Part shown: piece after piece, positions 33,855 to 43,657 of the stretch
How positions within the stretch are numbered: position 1 is the first letter of the stretch
Layout: each line of letters starts with the position of its first letter
Assembly: GCA_947380295.1 (NCBI GenBank)
Contig: CANCQK010000020.1
Span: forward strand, 1-48,292
DNA length: 48,292 bases
Reading direction: 5' to 3'
Source: Bdellovibrionales bacterium
GTDB taxonomy: Bacteria; Bdellovibrionota; UBA1018
Program-made: the position numbers and the translations under genes
Notes under the pieces: generated by a model
What the model was told of the DNA's origin: nothing
What the model saw: the letters and a program-made list of their open reading frames with translations, nothing else
Databases searched by the model: none

Positions 33855-35087
33855 CTAGGGTGCGGCTTTCAGCTCCGATTTTTGCGCAAGCTTTTCTAGA
33901 TGATCTAGTTTTTCTCTCACTTCATCAGGAATATGGGTTCCAGAACTTCCAGTGTAGCCCTCGTAGGTGCTCTGCTCATACCTTCTATAGCAGACTTCAG
34001 CAGTCGGGGAATGAGGAACCTTTTTGATACACGCCTCGTAGTAAATTTCGTGGAGATCGTCGAGATTCAATGGGCGGAGAACATCATAGCAAACCCCGGC
34101 CATAAATAGAGCATCCTGGACGTGACGACCTTGAGGAGCCTTTTGCATCAACTCATGAAGGACAGCAGTTGCCCTCAAATAAAGGACATCAGCAGCATGA
34201 TCCATCGGGTATTTTTGAAGCTCTCGAGCCTGGGCAATGAGTTGCATTGCCTCGACATACAGACCTTCCTCCGTCAAAGCGCGACGAGGGATCTCCTCCC
34301 TCCAGGCAGCAATCGACTCTTTCCACTTCATTGCGTCCTGCCTCAAGAAGAAAGGTGCCTTTTTAGCGCCAATCACCCGCTCCACCAAGGATTGAGCCTG
34401 ATCAGGATCTTTTTTCACGCGAACTGCAATAGAAAGTCCCGAGCGGATCGCTTGTTCCCACTCCAGGGGCCGTTGGACAGGCGCGGCAGAGTCATCGACC
34501 ACTTTAAGAAAGGCATCAAACGCACGGTCATACTGACGAGTCGCTGCGTAAAATCGGCCCTGTTCAAGACCGCTTAGTGTTTTAGATGTAGGCTCAAGAG
34601 GCAGTGAGGTAAAGTTTGGTCCACTCGGATTGCGAGTATGGCAGGCAATGCAGTAGCTCCCGACCTGATTGAGAACGCCGCGCGCATAAGCACGATTCCC
34701 GTGTTTGAGTGCCAAATAGGCCCTCTTAGTTTCATCTTGAAAGAGACCTGCAACCATTTGAATGGTTGGATCTGCATCTGGAGATACCCCTTTTTGACCT
34801 AACTCGTGGGCACGATCCATCAGCTTTTTGGCATTTTTTTCGATTCGACTTCGATTCTCTGGAGCATTGAACCTTTGCTCACTGCTGGTGTCAGTCGTAA
34901 TTTCCACCAGAGAGTGATAAAGCTCCTGCATTTTTTCCCGCCATTTTGCCTCATTTTTGGGACTTTTTATCCCATTTTTTTGAGACTGGTCTTTTTTTGC
35001 GTCATCTGCCACACCGAGTGACTGACCCTCAACCCAAAAAAGAACTGCTAGGACTCCAAATACCAAAATTCCATATAGATTTTTCAT
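33855..35087 (-). CDS. Periplasmic monohaem c-type cytochrome with TPR-like repeats
   Basis: 410 residues. An N-terminal hydrophobic segment (4-20) is a signal peptide or anchor. One haem-binding motif, CIACH at 146-150, lies between two helical regions. Residues ~165-410 look like TPR-type helix pairs (GRFYAATRQYDRAFDAFLKV, ADVLYLRATAVLHELMQKAP). The role may be electron transfer with a protein-binding scaffold. GGAGA lies eight bases upstream of the ATG. Convergent with the orphan kinase and divergent from msr. Haem binding is seen directly; the repeat class is inferred. Confidence 0.83.
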   Translation of the reverse strand: MKNLYGILVFGVLAVLFWVEGQSLGVADDAKKDQSQKNGIKSPKNEAKWREKMQELYHSLVEITTDTSSEQRFNAPENRSRIEKNAKKLMDRAHELGQKGVSPDADPTIQMVAGLFQDETKRAYLALKHGNRAYARGVLNQVGSYCIACHTRNPSGPNFTSLPLEPTSKTLSGLEQGRFYAATRQYDRAFDAFLKVVDDSAAPVQRPLEWEQAIRSGLSIAVRVKKDPDQAQSLVERVIGAKKAPFFLRQDAMKWKESIAAWREEIPRRALTEEGLYVEAMQLIAQARELQKYPMDHAADVLYLRATAVLHELMQKAPQGRHVQDALFMAGVCYDVLRPLNLDDLHEIYYEACIKKVPHSPTAEVCYRRYEQSTYEGYTGSSGTHIPDEVREKLDHLEKLAQKSELKAAP

Positions 35088-35163
35088 CCGCGCTTCTCCG
35101 GATAACGAGAATGATAGATCTAAGCCATTCCGTCAATCCCCTTCTATCACCCGAGATCAGTTC

Positions 35164-35191
35164 TTGACCTTTTTTTTATTAACACTAGATT
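35164..35191 (+). promoter_or_regulatory. Candidate sigma-70 promoter of the msrB-msrA gene
   Basis: TTGACC (35164-35169, five of six) and TAGATT (35186-35191, four of six) with 16 bases between. The predicted transcription start, near 35198, is almost at the first ATG (35203), so that ATG would have practically no leader. Confidence 0.45.
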
Positions 35192-35202
35192 GAGATTTAG
35201 TT

Positions 35203-36231
35203 ATGATTTCACTTTTACTTCGATTCTCATGGTTAACATTTTGTTTTTGGAACTTTTTTCTCAACTCAGGAGCCACTATGGCGGACACCCCCTCTTATAA
35301 AAAGCCATCGGAGCAGGAACTACGAGCTCGACTCACACCGGAGCAGTATCGATGTACCCAAGAGGAAGGAACCGAAAGACCCTTCTCTAATGCTTATTGG
35401 AATTATCATGAGGACGGAATTTACGTCGATGTTGTCAGTGGAGAAGCGCTTTTTAGCTCGCTGGACAAGTATGACTCTGGGACAGGTTGGCCAAGTTTTT
35501 TTAAACCACTCATCTCAGGTTCCATCAAAGAGGCAGCGGACCTCCAATTAAAAGTAGCCCGAACAGAGATCCGCTCCGCCCAGGCAAACTCTCACCTCGG
35601 CCATGTCTTCAATGACGGACCCAAGCCTACTGGGCTGCGGTATTGCGTTAACTCGGCTGCGCTTAAGTTTATCCCGATCAAGGAGCTGAAGCCTCAAGGC
35701 TATGGCCGATTCTTGTTCCTTTTTGCCGACAAAATGAATTGGAAAGTGGCGACCTTTGCGGGCGGCTGTTTCTGGGGACTCGAGCACCTGTTTCGAGACC
35801 TACCGGGTGTCGTTGAGACGCAAGTAGGTTACTCAGGGGGTAAAACCCCAAAAGCCAGTTATGAGCAGGTGAAAACGGGAACAACTGGCCATGCGGAGTC
35901 GCTCCAAATCATTTTTGACCCTACAAAAATCAAGTATGAGGATCTTCTTGTCAGATTTTTCAAAATTCACGATCCGACCACTCAGAATCGACAGGGAAAT
36001 GACATTGGGACTCAATATCGTTCAGTCATTTTTTTTCACAATTCAGAGCAAAAGCGAGCGGCCGAAGAGATCAAAAGCCGAGTTGAGAAATCAGGCCGCT
36101 GGGGAAAACAAATCATAACGGAGATCAGTCCCTCTTCTGAGTTTTTCCGAGCAGAGGACTACCATCAAAGTTATCTCGTGAAACATCCAGACGGATACAC
36201 TTGCCATTACGTTCGCAAAATCGATTTTTAG
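35203..36231 (+). CDS. MsrB-MsrA fused methionine sulfoxide reductase
   Basis: 342 residues. It reduces free and protein-bound methionine sulfoxide: MsrB the R-form, MsrA the S-form. The MsrB domain comes first (~32-165; [33 protein letters not shown], catalytic C148 in RYCVNSAAL), lacking the zinc cysteines of many MsrBs. MsrA follows (178-342; GGCFWG with C189, then GDTTxxxYxxVxTGxTGHAE-type [14 protein letters not shown]). Two starts are possible: 35203 gives a hydrophobic N-terminus ([12 protein letters not shown]) and export; 35278 has the better ribosome site (AGGAG five bases upstream) and gives a cytosolic protein. Neighbours are stress-related; the AhpC/D unit is 6 kb downstream. Confidence 0.93.
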   Translation: MISLLLRFSWLTFCFWNFFLNSGATMADTPSYKKPSEQELRARLTPEQYRCTQEEGTERPFSNAYWNYHEDGIYVDVVSGEALFSSLDKYDSGTGWPSFFKPLISGSIKEAADLQLKVARTEIRSAQANSHLGHVFNDGPKPTGLRYCVNSAALKFIPIKELKPQGYGRFLFLFADKMNWKVATFAGGCFWGLEHLFRDLPGVVETQVGYSGGKTPKASYEQVKTGTTGHAESLQIIFDPTKIKYEDLLVRFFKIHDPTTQNRQGNDIGTQYRSVIFFHNSEQKRAAEEIKSRVEKSGRWGKQIITEISPSSEFFRAEDYHQSYLVKHPDGYTCHYVRKIDF

Positions 36232-36289
36232 ACGAAGCGATCCAAACCTGCCCGTTTCAGCCGGCTCGGGAATTGCTCCGAATTGAGCC

Positions 36290-36718
36290 ATGAACACAGG
36301 ATTTAAGCAGTTTCTCTTACGCGGCAATGTGATCGACCTAGCAGTCGCTGTGGTCATTGGTGGAGCTTTTGGCACGGTAGTTTCGGCTTTAGTTAAAGAT
36401 TTATTGACCCCTCTCCTAGCGGCAATTGGCGGACAGCCCGATTTTTCGGCCCTTGCCTTTACCATCAACGGGAGTCGCTTTGCCTACGGGGACTTTATTA
36501 ATTCTATCTTGTCTTTTTTAATCATTTCAGGAGTCATTTACTTTTTAATTGTGTTGCCCATGAACACCCTAATTGCCCGATCAAAAACCGAGCCGCCTGC
36601 CTCGTCTAATTTACGGCAGTGCCCTGAGTGCCTGAGTCAGGTCCCACTCGAGGCGCGCCGATGCTCGTTTTGTACCTCGCAAATCAGCAGCATCTCAGAA
36701 CTCAAAACAGGCACTTAA
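36290..36718 (+). CDS. mscL: MscL mechanosensitive channel with C-terminal zinc ribbon
   Basis: 142 residues. MscL is the large-conductance channel that opens under hypo-osmotic tension in the inner membrane. The N-terminus GFKQFLLRGNVIDLAVAVVI, then GGAFGTVVSALV, is the classic pore helix; the second helix (about 70-92) is present. After ~105 the protein ends in a ribbon, CPECLSQVPLEARRCSFC (two CxxC pairs), in place of the usual helical bundle. Similar tails occur in some other MscLs. The function of the ribbon is not known. A weak ribosome site precedes the ATG. Confidence 0.95.
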   Translation: MNTGFKQFLLRGNVIDLAVAVVIGGAFGTVVSALVKDLLTPLLAAIGGQPDFSALAFTINGSRFAYGDFINSILSFLIISGVIYFLIVLPMNTLIARSKTEPPASSNLRQCPECLSQVPLEARRCSFCTSQISSISELKTGT

Positions 36719-36802
36719 CCGCTTAAAAATTGAGGATTCCCTGCGGCAGGCTTCCTATGATACTCAATCGTTTCTCACATTGAAAATCGATTGAAGGACG
36801 CC

Positions 36803-39800
36803 ATGGCGAAGACACCTAGAACAACACAGAAGAAGCCGATCTCTAAAAAACTCCCTAAAAAAACCAAACTAGCTGCTCACTCGACTCCCAAAAGCTCCCT
36901 GATTGTGTTCGGAATCGGATCATCTGCGGGTGGACTCGAACCACTCATCCAGATTTTAAGCCAACTCCCACCCCGCCTGAATGCAGCCTCGGTGATCATC
37001 CAGCATTTAGATCCCTCTCATAAGAGCCTCTTATCTGAAATTCTCGCTCGGAGTTGCAAACTGCCAGTTCTGGAAATTGAGAACTCCACTCCCATTCAGG
37101 CTGGCGCCATTTACGTATTACCACCTCAATTTGACGTAGTGGTCGAACAAAGCCAACTTCGCCTGACGCCAAGAACTCGTGAGCAAGGATTGCCTCACCC
37201 CATAGATCGGTTCCTTCAATCTTTAGGCAACCATCGAAACTATCTGGGCGCCGGGATCATCCTTTCCGGTAATGGCTCTGATGGAGTCATTGGCGCCCGA
37301 GACCTCCGAAAAAATGGGGGCGTCGTCTTGGTTCAAGACCCTTCTACGGCTAAGCACCCCAGCATGCCTCAAAGTGTGATCACAGCCAACGAGGCCGATT
37401 TCGTCCTAGGACCGAAGCAAATTCAGAAAAAAATGCTCGAACTCGTCAAAAATCCTCACCTCATCCAGAGCAAGAAGGGCAAAAAGTTACCCAAACAGCC
37501 TCCTCAAAGTTCTGAATTGGTGCCTGAATTTCTGTTCAGCCTACTCAGGAGGCAATTTCAGGTCGATTTCTCACACTACAAGCCTACTACTCTGAAACGT
37601 CGAATTGAACGTCGGATGGCCCTCCAGAAAAAATACAGTTTGGTCGAATATTTTCAGTATCTTGAGGAAAATCCCCAAGAGGCGAGTGCTCTTTTCGATG
37701 ACCTCCTAATTAAGGTCACTGAATTTTTTCGGGACCCAAAGTCATTTCGAGCCCTTCAAAAAAAGGTGCTGTCGAAAATCGTAAATTCTAAATTGCCAGG
37801 TTCACCGATTCGAATTTGGGTGGCCGCGTGCGCCACAGGTGAAGAAGCCTATTCAGTTGCAATGAGCCTAATTGAGGTACTTGAAGAATCGGGGAAAAAA
37901 ATCCCAGCTCAACTCTTTGCTACTGATATTAGTGAAACCGCGATTCACAAAGCTCGAGCTGGGGTCTATCCAGACAGTATCCAAAAAAACATTTCGGAGG
38001 AGCGTTTAAATCGTTTTTTTACCCGAACCGAAAACGGTTATAAGGTCAAAAATGAAATCCGGGAGTTTTGCCTTTTCTCTCGCCACGACATTACGGTTGA
38101 CCCTCCATTCGTAAGACTGGACTTAGTTTGCTGTCGAAACCTTCTGATCTACTTTGACTCGACACTTCAAAAGCGGGTGCTCCCGATTCTACTCTACTCC
38201 CTCAATCCAGGAGGATTTCTCTGGCTTGGACGTTCTGAGTCAGTAGGTCGCCTCTCATCATTTTTTCAGACTGCGGATAAAACGCACCGCTTTTACTTCA
38301 GAGACAAAGACCAGGTCATCCCAAGACTTGACTTTCCGACCCGTACCTTTTGGTCCGACAAACCTGAACTCAAGCCCCAGCAAAGATTAAACTTAGCTCA
38401 AAATAAGCCCGAGCTCCAAAGCGATACTGAGGAACTTCTTTTAGCAGAGTATGCCCCCCCCGGAGTAGCAATCAACAGCCGATCAGAGATCATCCTCGCC
38501 CGGGGTGACACGTCGTTGTACTTGCAGCTCCCACGAGGAGCGGTGAGCCTCAATCTTTTTAAAATGGCCAGGCCCGAATTAATCCCTGAACTCCGAATCG
38601 CAGTCCAAACGGCACGACGTAAGAATACCCCCGTCAAGAAAAAGGCAATCCTACTTCATGACGGGTCTATCAAAAAATATATTACCATCTCTGTTTTTCC
38701 GCTCCCCCCAAAAGCAAAGACAAACAAGCAAGATCTCCTCATCCTATTTGAGCATACCCTCGAACCTGAGAGCCTTGACGTCCGTAAGCGTGAGGGAGGA
38801 AAAGCATCCGGAATTCTCGCTCTCCTAAAAAACAGGAAAATTCAAGGACTCGAAGAGGAACTAGCTGAAGCAAAACTTTACCAGCAATCTCTCATCGAAG
38901 ATTTTGAGGCCACACAGGAAGAAATCACGTCAACCAACGAAGAGCTCCAGAGCGCAAACGAAGAACTCCAAAGCACCATCGAAGAATTGGAAACCGCTAA
39001 GGAAGAGCTTCAATCCTCCAACGAAGAGCTCGTTACGGTGAACGAAGAACTCCGCAACCGAAACAGTGATCTCATTCAACTCAACAATGACCTAGTTAAT
39101 CTTCTCGGCAGCGTTGATCTCCCGATCGTGATGTTGGGGGCCGACGGCAGAATTCGCCGTTTCACACCCAAGGCTAGCCACTATTTTAACCTGATCTCAG
39201 GCGATATCGGACGATCCATTGGCGACGTGAAACCGAACTTTGATGGTCCTGACCTTCAGAAACTGGTTTCGGACGTCACCGAAAGCATGACCATACAAGA
39301 ACATGAGGTCACAGGCAAAGAAGGGCGCTGGTTCAGACTCCAAATTCGACCCTATAAGACGACCGATCATCGAATCGAAGGTGCCGTCATTTCACTGATC
39401 GACATCACCCTGCTCAAACAAAGTCTCATCGAAAGCCAAACCGCCCTGCGGTATGCAGCATCAGTGACAGACACTTTCCCGCTCCCTCTTGTCGTTTTGG
39501 ATGAATCGTTTCGGATCCTATTTACAAATCAGGAGTTCCGAAAAACCTTCGATTTTGATCCTCAGTCGGAACTGGGGTCTGACTTTATGTGCGCGATCGA
39601 CGGACAGGAATCCAGCCTTGATCAACTCAGTGATCGACTTAAGGAAGTACTCAGCGCCGGGAAACCTCTTTTAAACTACGAAGTGACCCACAATTTCCGA
39701 AACAAAGGAGAGAGAACTGTTATTTTCAGCGCTCAGCAGATCCTCTGGCAAGACCATCTCCCCAAGGCCATTTTGGTCTCCATGGAAAACATTACGGTGC

Positions 39801-41440
39801 GACGCAATCTAGAAAGAGACCTCCAAAGTTCTCAAGAGCGATTTCGCATTCTGATTGAGTCAGCTCACGATGCAATTTTAATTATTAACGAAGATGGAAA
39901 AATCGAATTTGCGAACAAGCAAGCTCAGCACTGGTTTGGATATGAGCCCGATGAGTTAACGAACAAAGATTTCGAGACTTTAATTCCTAATCGATTCCGA
40001 ACGAACTATCTCCACCATAGGACCCTCTATTTTCAACATCCAGTCCCACGAACCATGAGTGATCGAAAAAACCTCTGGGTCATGAGAAAAGACGGGAGCG
40101 AGTTTCCAGTAGAAATCTCTCTGAGTCCGATCCATTTCAGAAACGAAGTCCACGTGGCCGCTATCATCCGCGACGTCACGGAAACCCGGCGCATGACTGA
40201 AGAGAAAATGAGGCTGTTTGAACAAGAAAAACGAGCCCATGCAGATGCTGAAATAGCCAGGGCGGAGGCGGTTCGTGCCAACGAAGCCAAGGATGTTTTT
40301 CTTGCCATCCTGTCTCATGAGCTTCGCACTCCCCTCACATCGATTCTTGTTTGGGCCCAACTGTTAAAAAGGGGGCAAAACGAAGCAGAAAAGCTCCGAA
40401 GAGGTCTCGACACAATCGAAACCTGCGCTCAGGTCCAGGGTCAGCTCATCAACGACCTTCTAGATGTTTCTCGAATTCAGTCGGGTAAGCTCTCATTAAC
40501 CATTAATTCAATCGACCCACATCAAATGGCACGTGCTGCCATTGAATCAGTCCGACAGGTCGCTTTGTCTAGAAAGATTAACATCGAACTCATCGATCAA
40601 CTCTCATCAGAAAAAATCCAAGGGGATCATGGTAGAATTCAACAAATTCTTTGGAATCTATTAAATAATGCCATTAAATTCTCTTTTGAATCAGGAAAAA
40701 TCGAAGTTATCATTTCAAAAACCAAAGACTCAAAAGCCGAAGACAGCGGGCGTCCCTATATCACATTACAAGTGACTGATCATGGACGCGGAATTGATCC
40801 GAAATTTCTTCCTCACCTTTTTACTCGATTCACTCAACAAGACAGCACAACGACTCGACTCCATGGAGGACTTGGAATTGGTCTTGCACTGGTTCAAGAC
40901 CTCGCCAAGGCTCACGGAGGTTACGTCACGGCAGAGAGTGCCGGCCCCGGGACAGGAGCCAAATTTACGGTCTTTCTCCCGATGATGTGCAATTCACAGG
41001 AGCTTCTATACCCGATCAAACCCGCCTCAGAAGCAACTGAACAGGCATCACCCGACCTAACTGGGCTGAAGATTTTAATCATCGATGACGAGCCCAGCTC
41101 ACTTGAGGCATTCGTAGAAATTGTGAAGGCATTCGGAGGCCAACCCATTCCATGCTCATCGGCAAAGGAAGCCTGGACCGCCCTTCAAAGCCAAGTCCCT
41201 GATGTTCTTGTGAGTGACATTGCCATGCCCATCGAGGATGGTTACGCATTGATTCAACGAATTCGAAAGCTCAATCCCCATCAGGGCGGTACTATCCCGG
41301 CTATTGCCTTAACTGCGTTCGCAGCTAATCATGATATTGAACGAGCTCTGGCCGCTGGCTTCCAAGACCATCTCGCCAAACCTGTCAATAGCACCGAGCT
41401 TGGGAGAGTCATTCTCAAAGTCGTCCACATCAAACGCTGA
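36803..41440 (+). CDS. CheB-CheR-PAS-histidine kinase-receiver hybrid protein
   Basis: About 1545 residues. Domains in order: CheB methylesterase (~30-215; GIGSSAGGLEPL, QHLDPSHKSLL, SGNGSDGVIG), CheR methyltransferase (~225-490; FFRDPKSF, VAACATGEEAYSVAMS), a Glu-rich coiled coil (~690-760, repeated NEELQS units), three PAS-type domains (~765-1140), HisKA with ILSHELRTPLTSILVW, HATPase (DHGRGID, GGLGIGLALV) and a terminal receiver (LIIDDEPSS, DVLVSDIAMP). This architecture is known in many bacteria as a non-chemotaxis signalling hybrid. No membrane segment. ATG 36803 is chosen over an earlier TTG (36791) because AAGGA precedes it. No adjacent MCP or output regulator. Confidence 0.94.
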   Translation: MAKTPRTTQKKPISKKLPKKTKLAAHSTPKSSLIVFGIGSSAGGLEPLIQILSQLPPRLNAASVIIQHLDPSHKSLLSEILARSCKLPVLEIENSTPIQAGAIYVLPPQFDVVVEQSQLRLTPRTREQGLPHPIDRFLQSLGNHRNYLGAGIILSGNGSDGVIGARDLRKNGGVVLVQDPSTAKHPSMPQSVITANEADFVLGPKQIQKKMLELVKNPHLIQSKKGKKLPKQPPQSSELVPEFLFSLLRRQFQVDFSHYKPTTLKRRIERRMALQKKYSLVEYFQYLEENPQEASALFDDLLIKVTEFFRDPKSFRALQKKVLSKIVNSKLPGSPIRIWVAACATGEEAYSVAMSLIEVLEESGKKIPAQLFATDISETAIHKARAGVYPDSIQKNISEERLNRFFTRTENGYKVKNEIREFCLFSRHDITVDPPFVRLDLVCCRNLLIYFDSTLQKRVLPILLYSLNPGGFLWLGRSESVGRLSSFFQTADKTHRFYFRDKDQVIPRLDFPTRTFWSDKPELKPQQRLNLAQNKPELQSDTEELLLAEYAPPGVAINSRSEIILARGDTSLYLQLPRGAVSLNLFKMARPELIPELRIAVQTARRKNTPVKKKAILLHDGSIKKYITISVFPLPPKAKTNKQDLLILFEHTLEPESLDVRKREGGKASGILALLKNRKIQGLEEELAEAKLYQQSLIEDFEATQEEITSTNEELQSANEELQSTIEELETAKEELQSSNEELVTVNEELRNRNSDLIQLNNDLVNLLGSVDLPIVMLGADGRIRRFTPKASHYFNLISGDIGRSIGDVKPNFDGPDLQKLVSDVTESMTIQEHEVTGKEGRWFRLQIRPYKTTDHRIEGAVISLIDITLLKQSLIESQTALRYAASVTDTFPLPLVVLDESFRILFTNQEFRKTFDFDPQSELGSDFMCAIDGQESSLDQLSDRLKEVLSAGKPLLNYEVTHNFRNKGERTVIFSAQQILWQDHLPKAILVSMENITVRRNLERDLQSSQERFRILIESAHDAILIINEDGKIEFANKQAQHWFGYEPDELTNKDFETLIPNRFRTNYLHHRTLYFQHPVPRTMSDRKNLWVMRKDGSEFPVEISLSPIHFRNEVHVAAIIRDVTETRRMTEEKMRLFEQEKRAHADAEIARAEAVRANEAKDVFLAILSHELRTPLTSILVWAQLLKRGQNEAEKLRRGLDTIETCAQVQGQLINDLLDVSRIQSGKLSLTINSIDPHQMARAAIESVRQVALSRKINIELIDQLSSEKIQGDHGRIQQILWNLLNNAIKFSFESGKIEVIISKTKDSKAEDSGRPYITLQVTDHGRGIDPKFLPHLFTRFTQQDSTTTRLHGGLGIGLALVQDLAKAHGGYVTAESAGPGTGAKFTVFLPMMCNSQELLYPIKPASEATEQASPDLTGLKILIIDDEPSSLEAFVEIVKAFGGQPIPCSSAKEAWTALQSQVPDVLVSDIAMPIEDGYALIQRIRKLNPHQGGTIPAIALTAFAANHDIERALAAGFQDHLAKPVNSTELGRVILKVVHIKR

Positions 41441-41445
41441 AAGTC

Positions 41446-42402
41446 CTAGCCGACTTCAAGAATTTGAAAGTGGTTCGACTGAGTTCGACTCACTTCAGAA
41501 GGAAGAACTCCTGCGATCACAGTTTCGATTGCTGCAATGATCTCTAGTTTCCAATGATCCCTGCGGTAAGCGATAGAAACTTCCCGGGTTGGGACCGGTT
41601 CTACAAAAGAACGGACCTGATCACGCTTTTCTTGAGGCCCCATTCGGTTTGTCATCAAGCGAGGGAGAAGCGTGTATCCGGAGCCTTTTTGAATCAACTG
41701 ACGCAATGTGTCTAAACTCCCGCTCTCAAAATGAATGTTCTTTGATACAGAGCTTCCACCCCGCACCGGCAGCGAACAAAAATTAATCACCTGATTCCTA
41801 AAACAATTCCCGTCCGATAGCATCCACATCTCTGCGCCGTCCAAATCAGAGGCTTCAATTTTATTTTTCTGAGTCAGTGGGTGCCCTGGCGATAGGTAGA
41901 GAATGAAGGACTCATAGTAAAGTGGATGCACCTTCATTCCTTCTTGCCTCAACGGACTCGCCAAAATTCCTGCATCCAATCGATCCTCCTGAAGCTCTTG
42001 TAGGATCGAAGCGGTTTTGAGCTCTTCAATAAAAAGATCTACTTTTGGATAGCGTCTTGAAAACTCCTCAACAAAAAGGGGAATCAAGTCCCCTGAAATC
42101 GTAGGAATGATCCCGAGATGAAAATCACCACTCACCTCCTCCGTACTTTTTTTAGCCAGATGGAGTAATCTTTGATGCTCGCGCATCACTGTCTTGGCTT
42201 GCTCTATAAATCCAGCCCCCGCTGGAGTCAGCAGGATTGGTTTTTGAACTCGATCAAAGAGAATCAGCCCTAGTTCATCTTCAAGCTTTTGAATTTGCTG
42301 ACTCAAGGTCGGCTGCGTCACTAAACAGGCGGCGGCAGCCCTGCCAAAGTGCCGATATTTCTCAACAGCCAGTACGTATTCTAATTGAGTTATACTAATC
42401 AT
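41446..42402 (-). CDS. oxyR: OxyR, LysR-type peroxide-responsive regulator
   Basis: 318 residues. An N-terminal LysR helix-turn-helix (MISITQLEYVLAVEKYRHFG, then CLVTQPTLSQQIQKLE) precedes a substrate domain carrying the OxyR pair LSDGNCFRNQVINFC: two Cys nine positions apart, as C199/C208 of E. coli OxyR, which form the peroxide-sensing disulfide. It should activate ahpC and its own control region. I choose the ATG at 42402, with GGAAG eight bases upstream; an earlier in-frame TTG (42417) adds five residues. Divergent from ahpC, with a matching half-site between. Confidence 0.94.
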   Translation of the reverse strand: MISITQLEYVLAVEKYRHFGRAAAACLVTQPTLSQQIQKLEDELGLILFDRVQKPILLTPAGAGFIEQAKTVMREHQRLLHLAKKSTEEVSGDFHLGIIPTISGDLIPLFVEEFSRRYPKVDLFIEELKTASILQELQEDRLDAGILASPLRQEGMKVHPLYYESFILYLSPGHPLTQKNKIEASDLDGAEMWMLSDGNCFRNQVINFCSLPVRGGSSVSKNIHFESGSLDTLRQLIQKGSGYTLLPRLMTNRMGPQEKRDQVRSFVEPVPTREVSIAYRRDHWKLEIIAAIETVIAGVLPSEVSRTQSNHFQILEVG

Positions 42403-42423
42403 TCTGGATACTTCCAATACCTA

Positions 42424-42438
42424 ATAGGATAGATCTAT
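42424..42438. promoter_or_regulatory. OxyR binding half-site (ATAG-N7-CTAT)
   Basis: ATAG, seven bases, CTAT, lying between oxyR and ahpC. It matches the known OxyR motif ATAGnTnnnAnCTAT except for the inner T. It also contains the palindrome GATAGATCTATC. A second half-site at the expected distance (42446) is only partly conserved. Confidence 0.6.
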
Positions 42439-42540
42439 CGAATCATAAAAACAATCAATTTTATTAATTACAGAATTCTTGAGATCCTATGAACAGAGAG
42501 TGAGGCCAAAACTCCCCTCACCCAAGAAAGAGAGCTATTT

Positions 42541-43077
42541 ATGTTAGGACTAGGCAAGAAATTCCCACAGTTTAAACTCAAAGCTACAGTCTCAAACGAT
42601 CCAAAAACAGCGTTCATCGACGTATCCCAAGAGTATTATCAAGGAAAGTGGCTAGTTGGGTTCTTTTACCCAAAAGATTTTACCTTTGTATGCCCAACTG
42701 AAATCAAAGGTTTTGCCGATCTCAATGGCAAATTCAAGGATCGCGACGCCCAAGTTCTTTCGGTCAGCACGGACACTGAGTTTGTGCATTTGGCCTGGAG
42801 ACAGAATCACAAGGATCTCAACTCGCTTCCATTTCCCATGGTCGCCGACGTAAAACGTGAACTCTCGTCCGCTCTCGGCATTATTGACGAAAAAGAGGGC
42901 GTAGCACAACGCGTGACCTACATCGTGGACCCAGATGGAATCATTCGATTCGTCTACGCTACCGACATGAATGTAGGCCGAAATCCAGCAGAAGTTTTGA
43001 GAATTCTGGACGGACTCCAAACCGATGAACTCTGCCCCTGCAATTGGGAAAAGGGCAAAGATACGATCAAAATTTAA
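42541..43077 (+). CDS. ahpC: AhpC, alkyl hydroperoxide reductase (2-Cys peroxiredoxin)
   Basis: 178 residues. It reduces H2O2 and organic peroxides. The peroxidatic Cys is C51 in FYPKDFTFVCPTE; resolving cysteines C165 and C167 lie in ELCPCNW, the double-Cys ending of AhpCs that work with AhpD. The ATG at 42541 is preceded by AGAGAG. ahpD follows after 52 bases, so the two form an operon under the OxyR site. Confidence 0.96.
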   Translation: MLGLGKKFPQFKLKATVSNDPKTAFIDVSQEYYQGKWLVGFFYPKDFTFVCPTEIKGFADLNGKFKDRDAQVLSVSTDTEFVHLAWRQNHKDLNSLPFPMVADVKRELSSALGIIDEKEGVAQRVTYIVDPDGIIRFVYATDMNVGRNPAEVLRILDGLQTDELCPCNWEKGKDTIKI

Positions 43078-43129
43078 TCACTATAAGAACTTAATTTCTC
43101 TCTTATGGAGAAATCAGAAAGGAAATTTT

Positions 43130-43657
43130 GTGAAATTATCTCAACTCATCGAAATGATCCCAGAGTCCGGTCGAGACATTCGACTCAACCTCGACTCAAT
43201 TTTAAAATCACCCGAAATTTCGGGACTCACTGGAAGTCAGCGAGCCAGCATCGCTCTCGCTTGCGCCTATGCTGTAGAAAATTCAAAACTCACGACCAGC
43301 ATCAAAGAAGAGTACTCAGTACTTCTTACACCAGAAATCATCCAAGCAGCAGAAGGTGCGGCCGCACTGATGGCAATGAACAACGTCTACTACCGGTTTC
43401 TCCATCTGGCCGATGACCATGAGCTCCGTAAACTTCCTGCTCGACTGCGGATGAACCTCATTGGAAAACCCGGCATCCCAAAAGTTGACTTTGAGCTCAT
43501 GTGCCTCGCAATCTCTGCCCTGACTGGATGCGGCTCGTGCATTCAGTCCCACATCCAGGAAATTAAAAAGACAGGACTCGGCATTGAAGGTATTCAAAAT
43601 TCAGCACGGATTGCGGCAGTCATAAACGCAGCAGACCGAGCTCTTTCGTTCGGTTGA
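43130..43657 (+). CDS. ahpD: AhpD, alkyl hydroperoxidase partner of AhpC
   Basis: 175 residues from a GTG at 43130. It is an all-helical CMD-fold protein with the redox motif GCGSC (C134, C137) and H141, matching the catalytic Cys pair and His of mycobacterial AhpD; an acidic E122 fits the proton-relay Glu. It recycles oxidised AhpC. The GTG start is chosen because AAAGGA lies seven bases before it; a longer frame would run back into ahpC. No ahpF is present, in line with an AhpC/AhpD pair. Confidence 0.93.
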   Translation: MKLSQLIEMIPESGRDIRLNLDSILKSPEISGLTGSQRASIALACAYAVENSKLTTSIKEEYSVLLTPEIIQAAEGAAALMAMNNVYYRFLHLADDHELRKLPARLRMNLIGKPGIPKVDFELMCLAISALTGCGSCIQSHIQEIKKTGLGIEGIQNSARIAAVINAADRALSFG

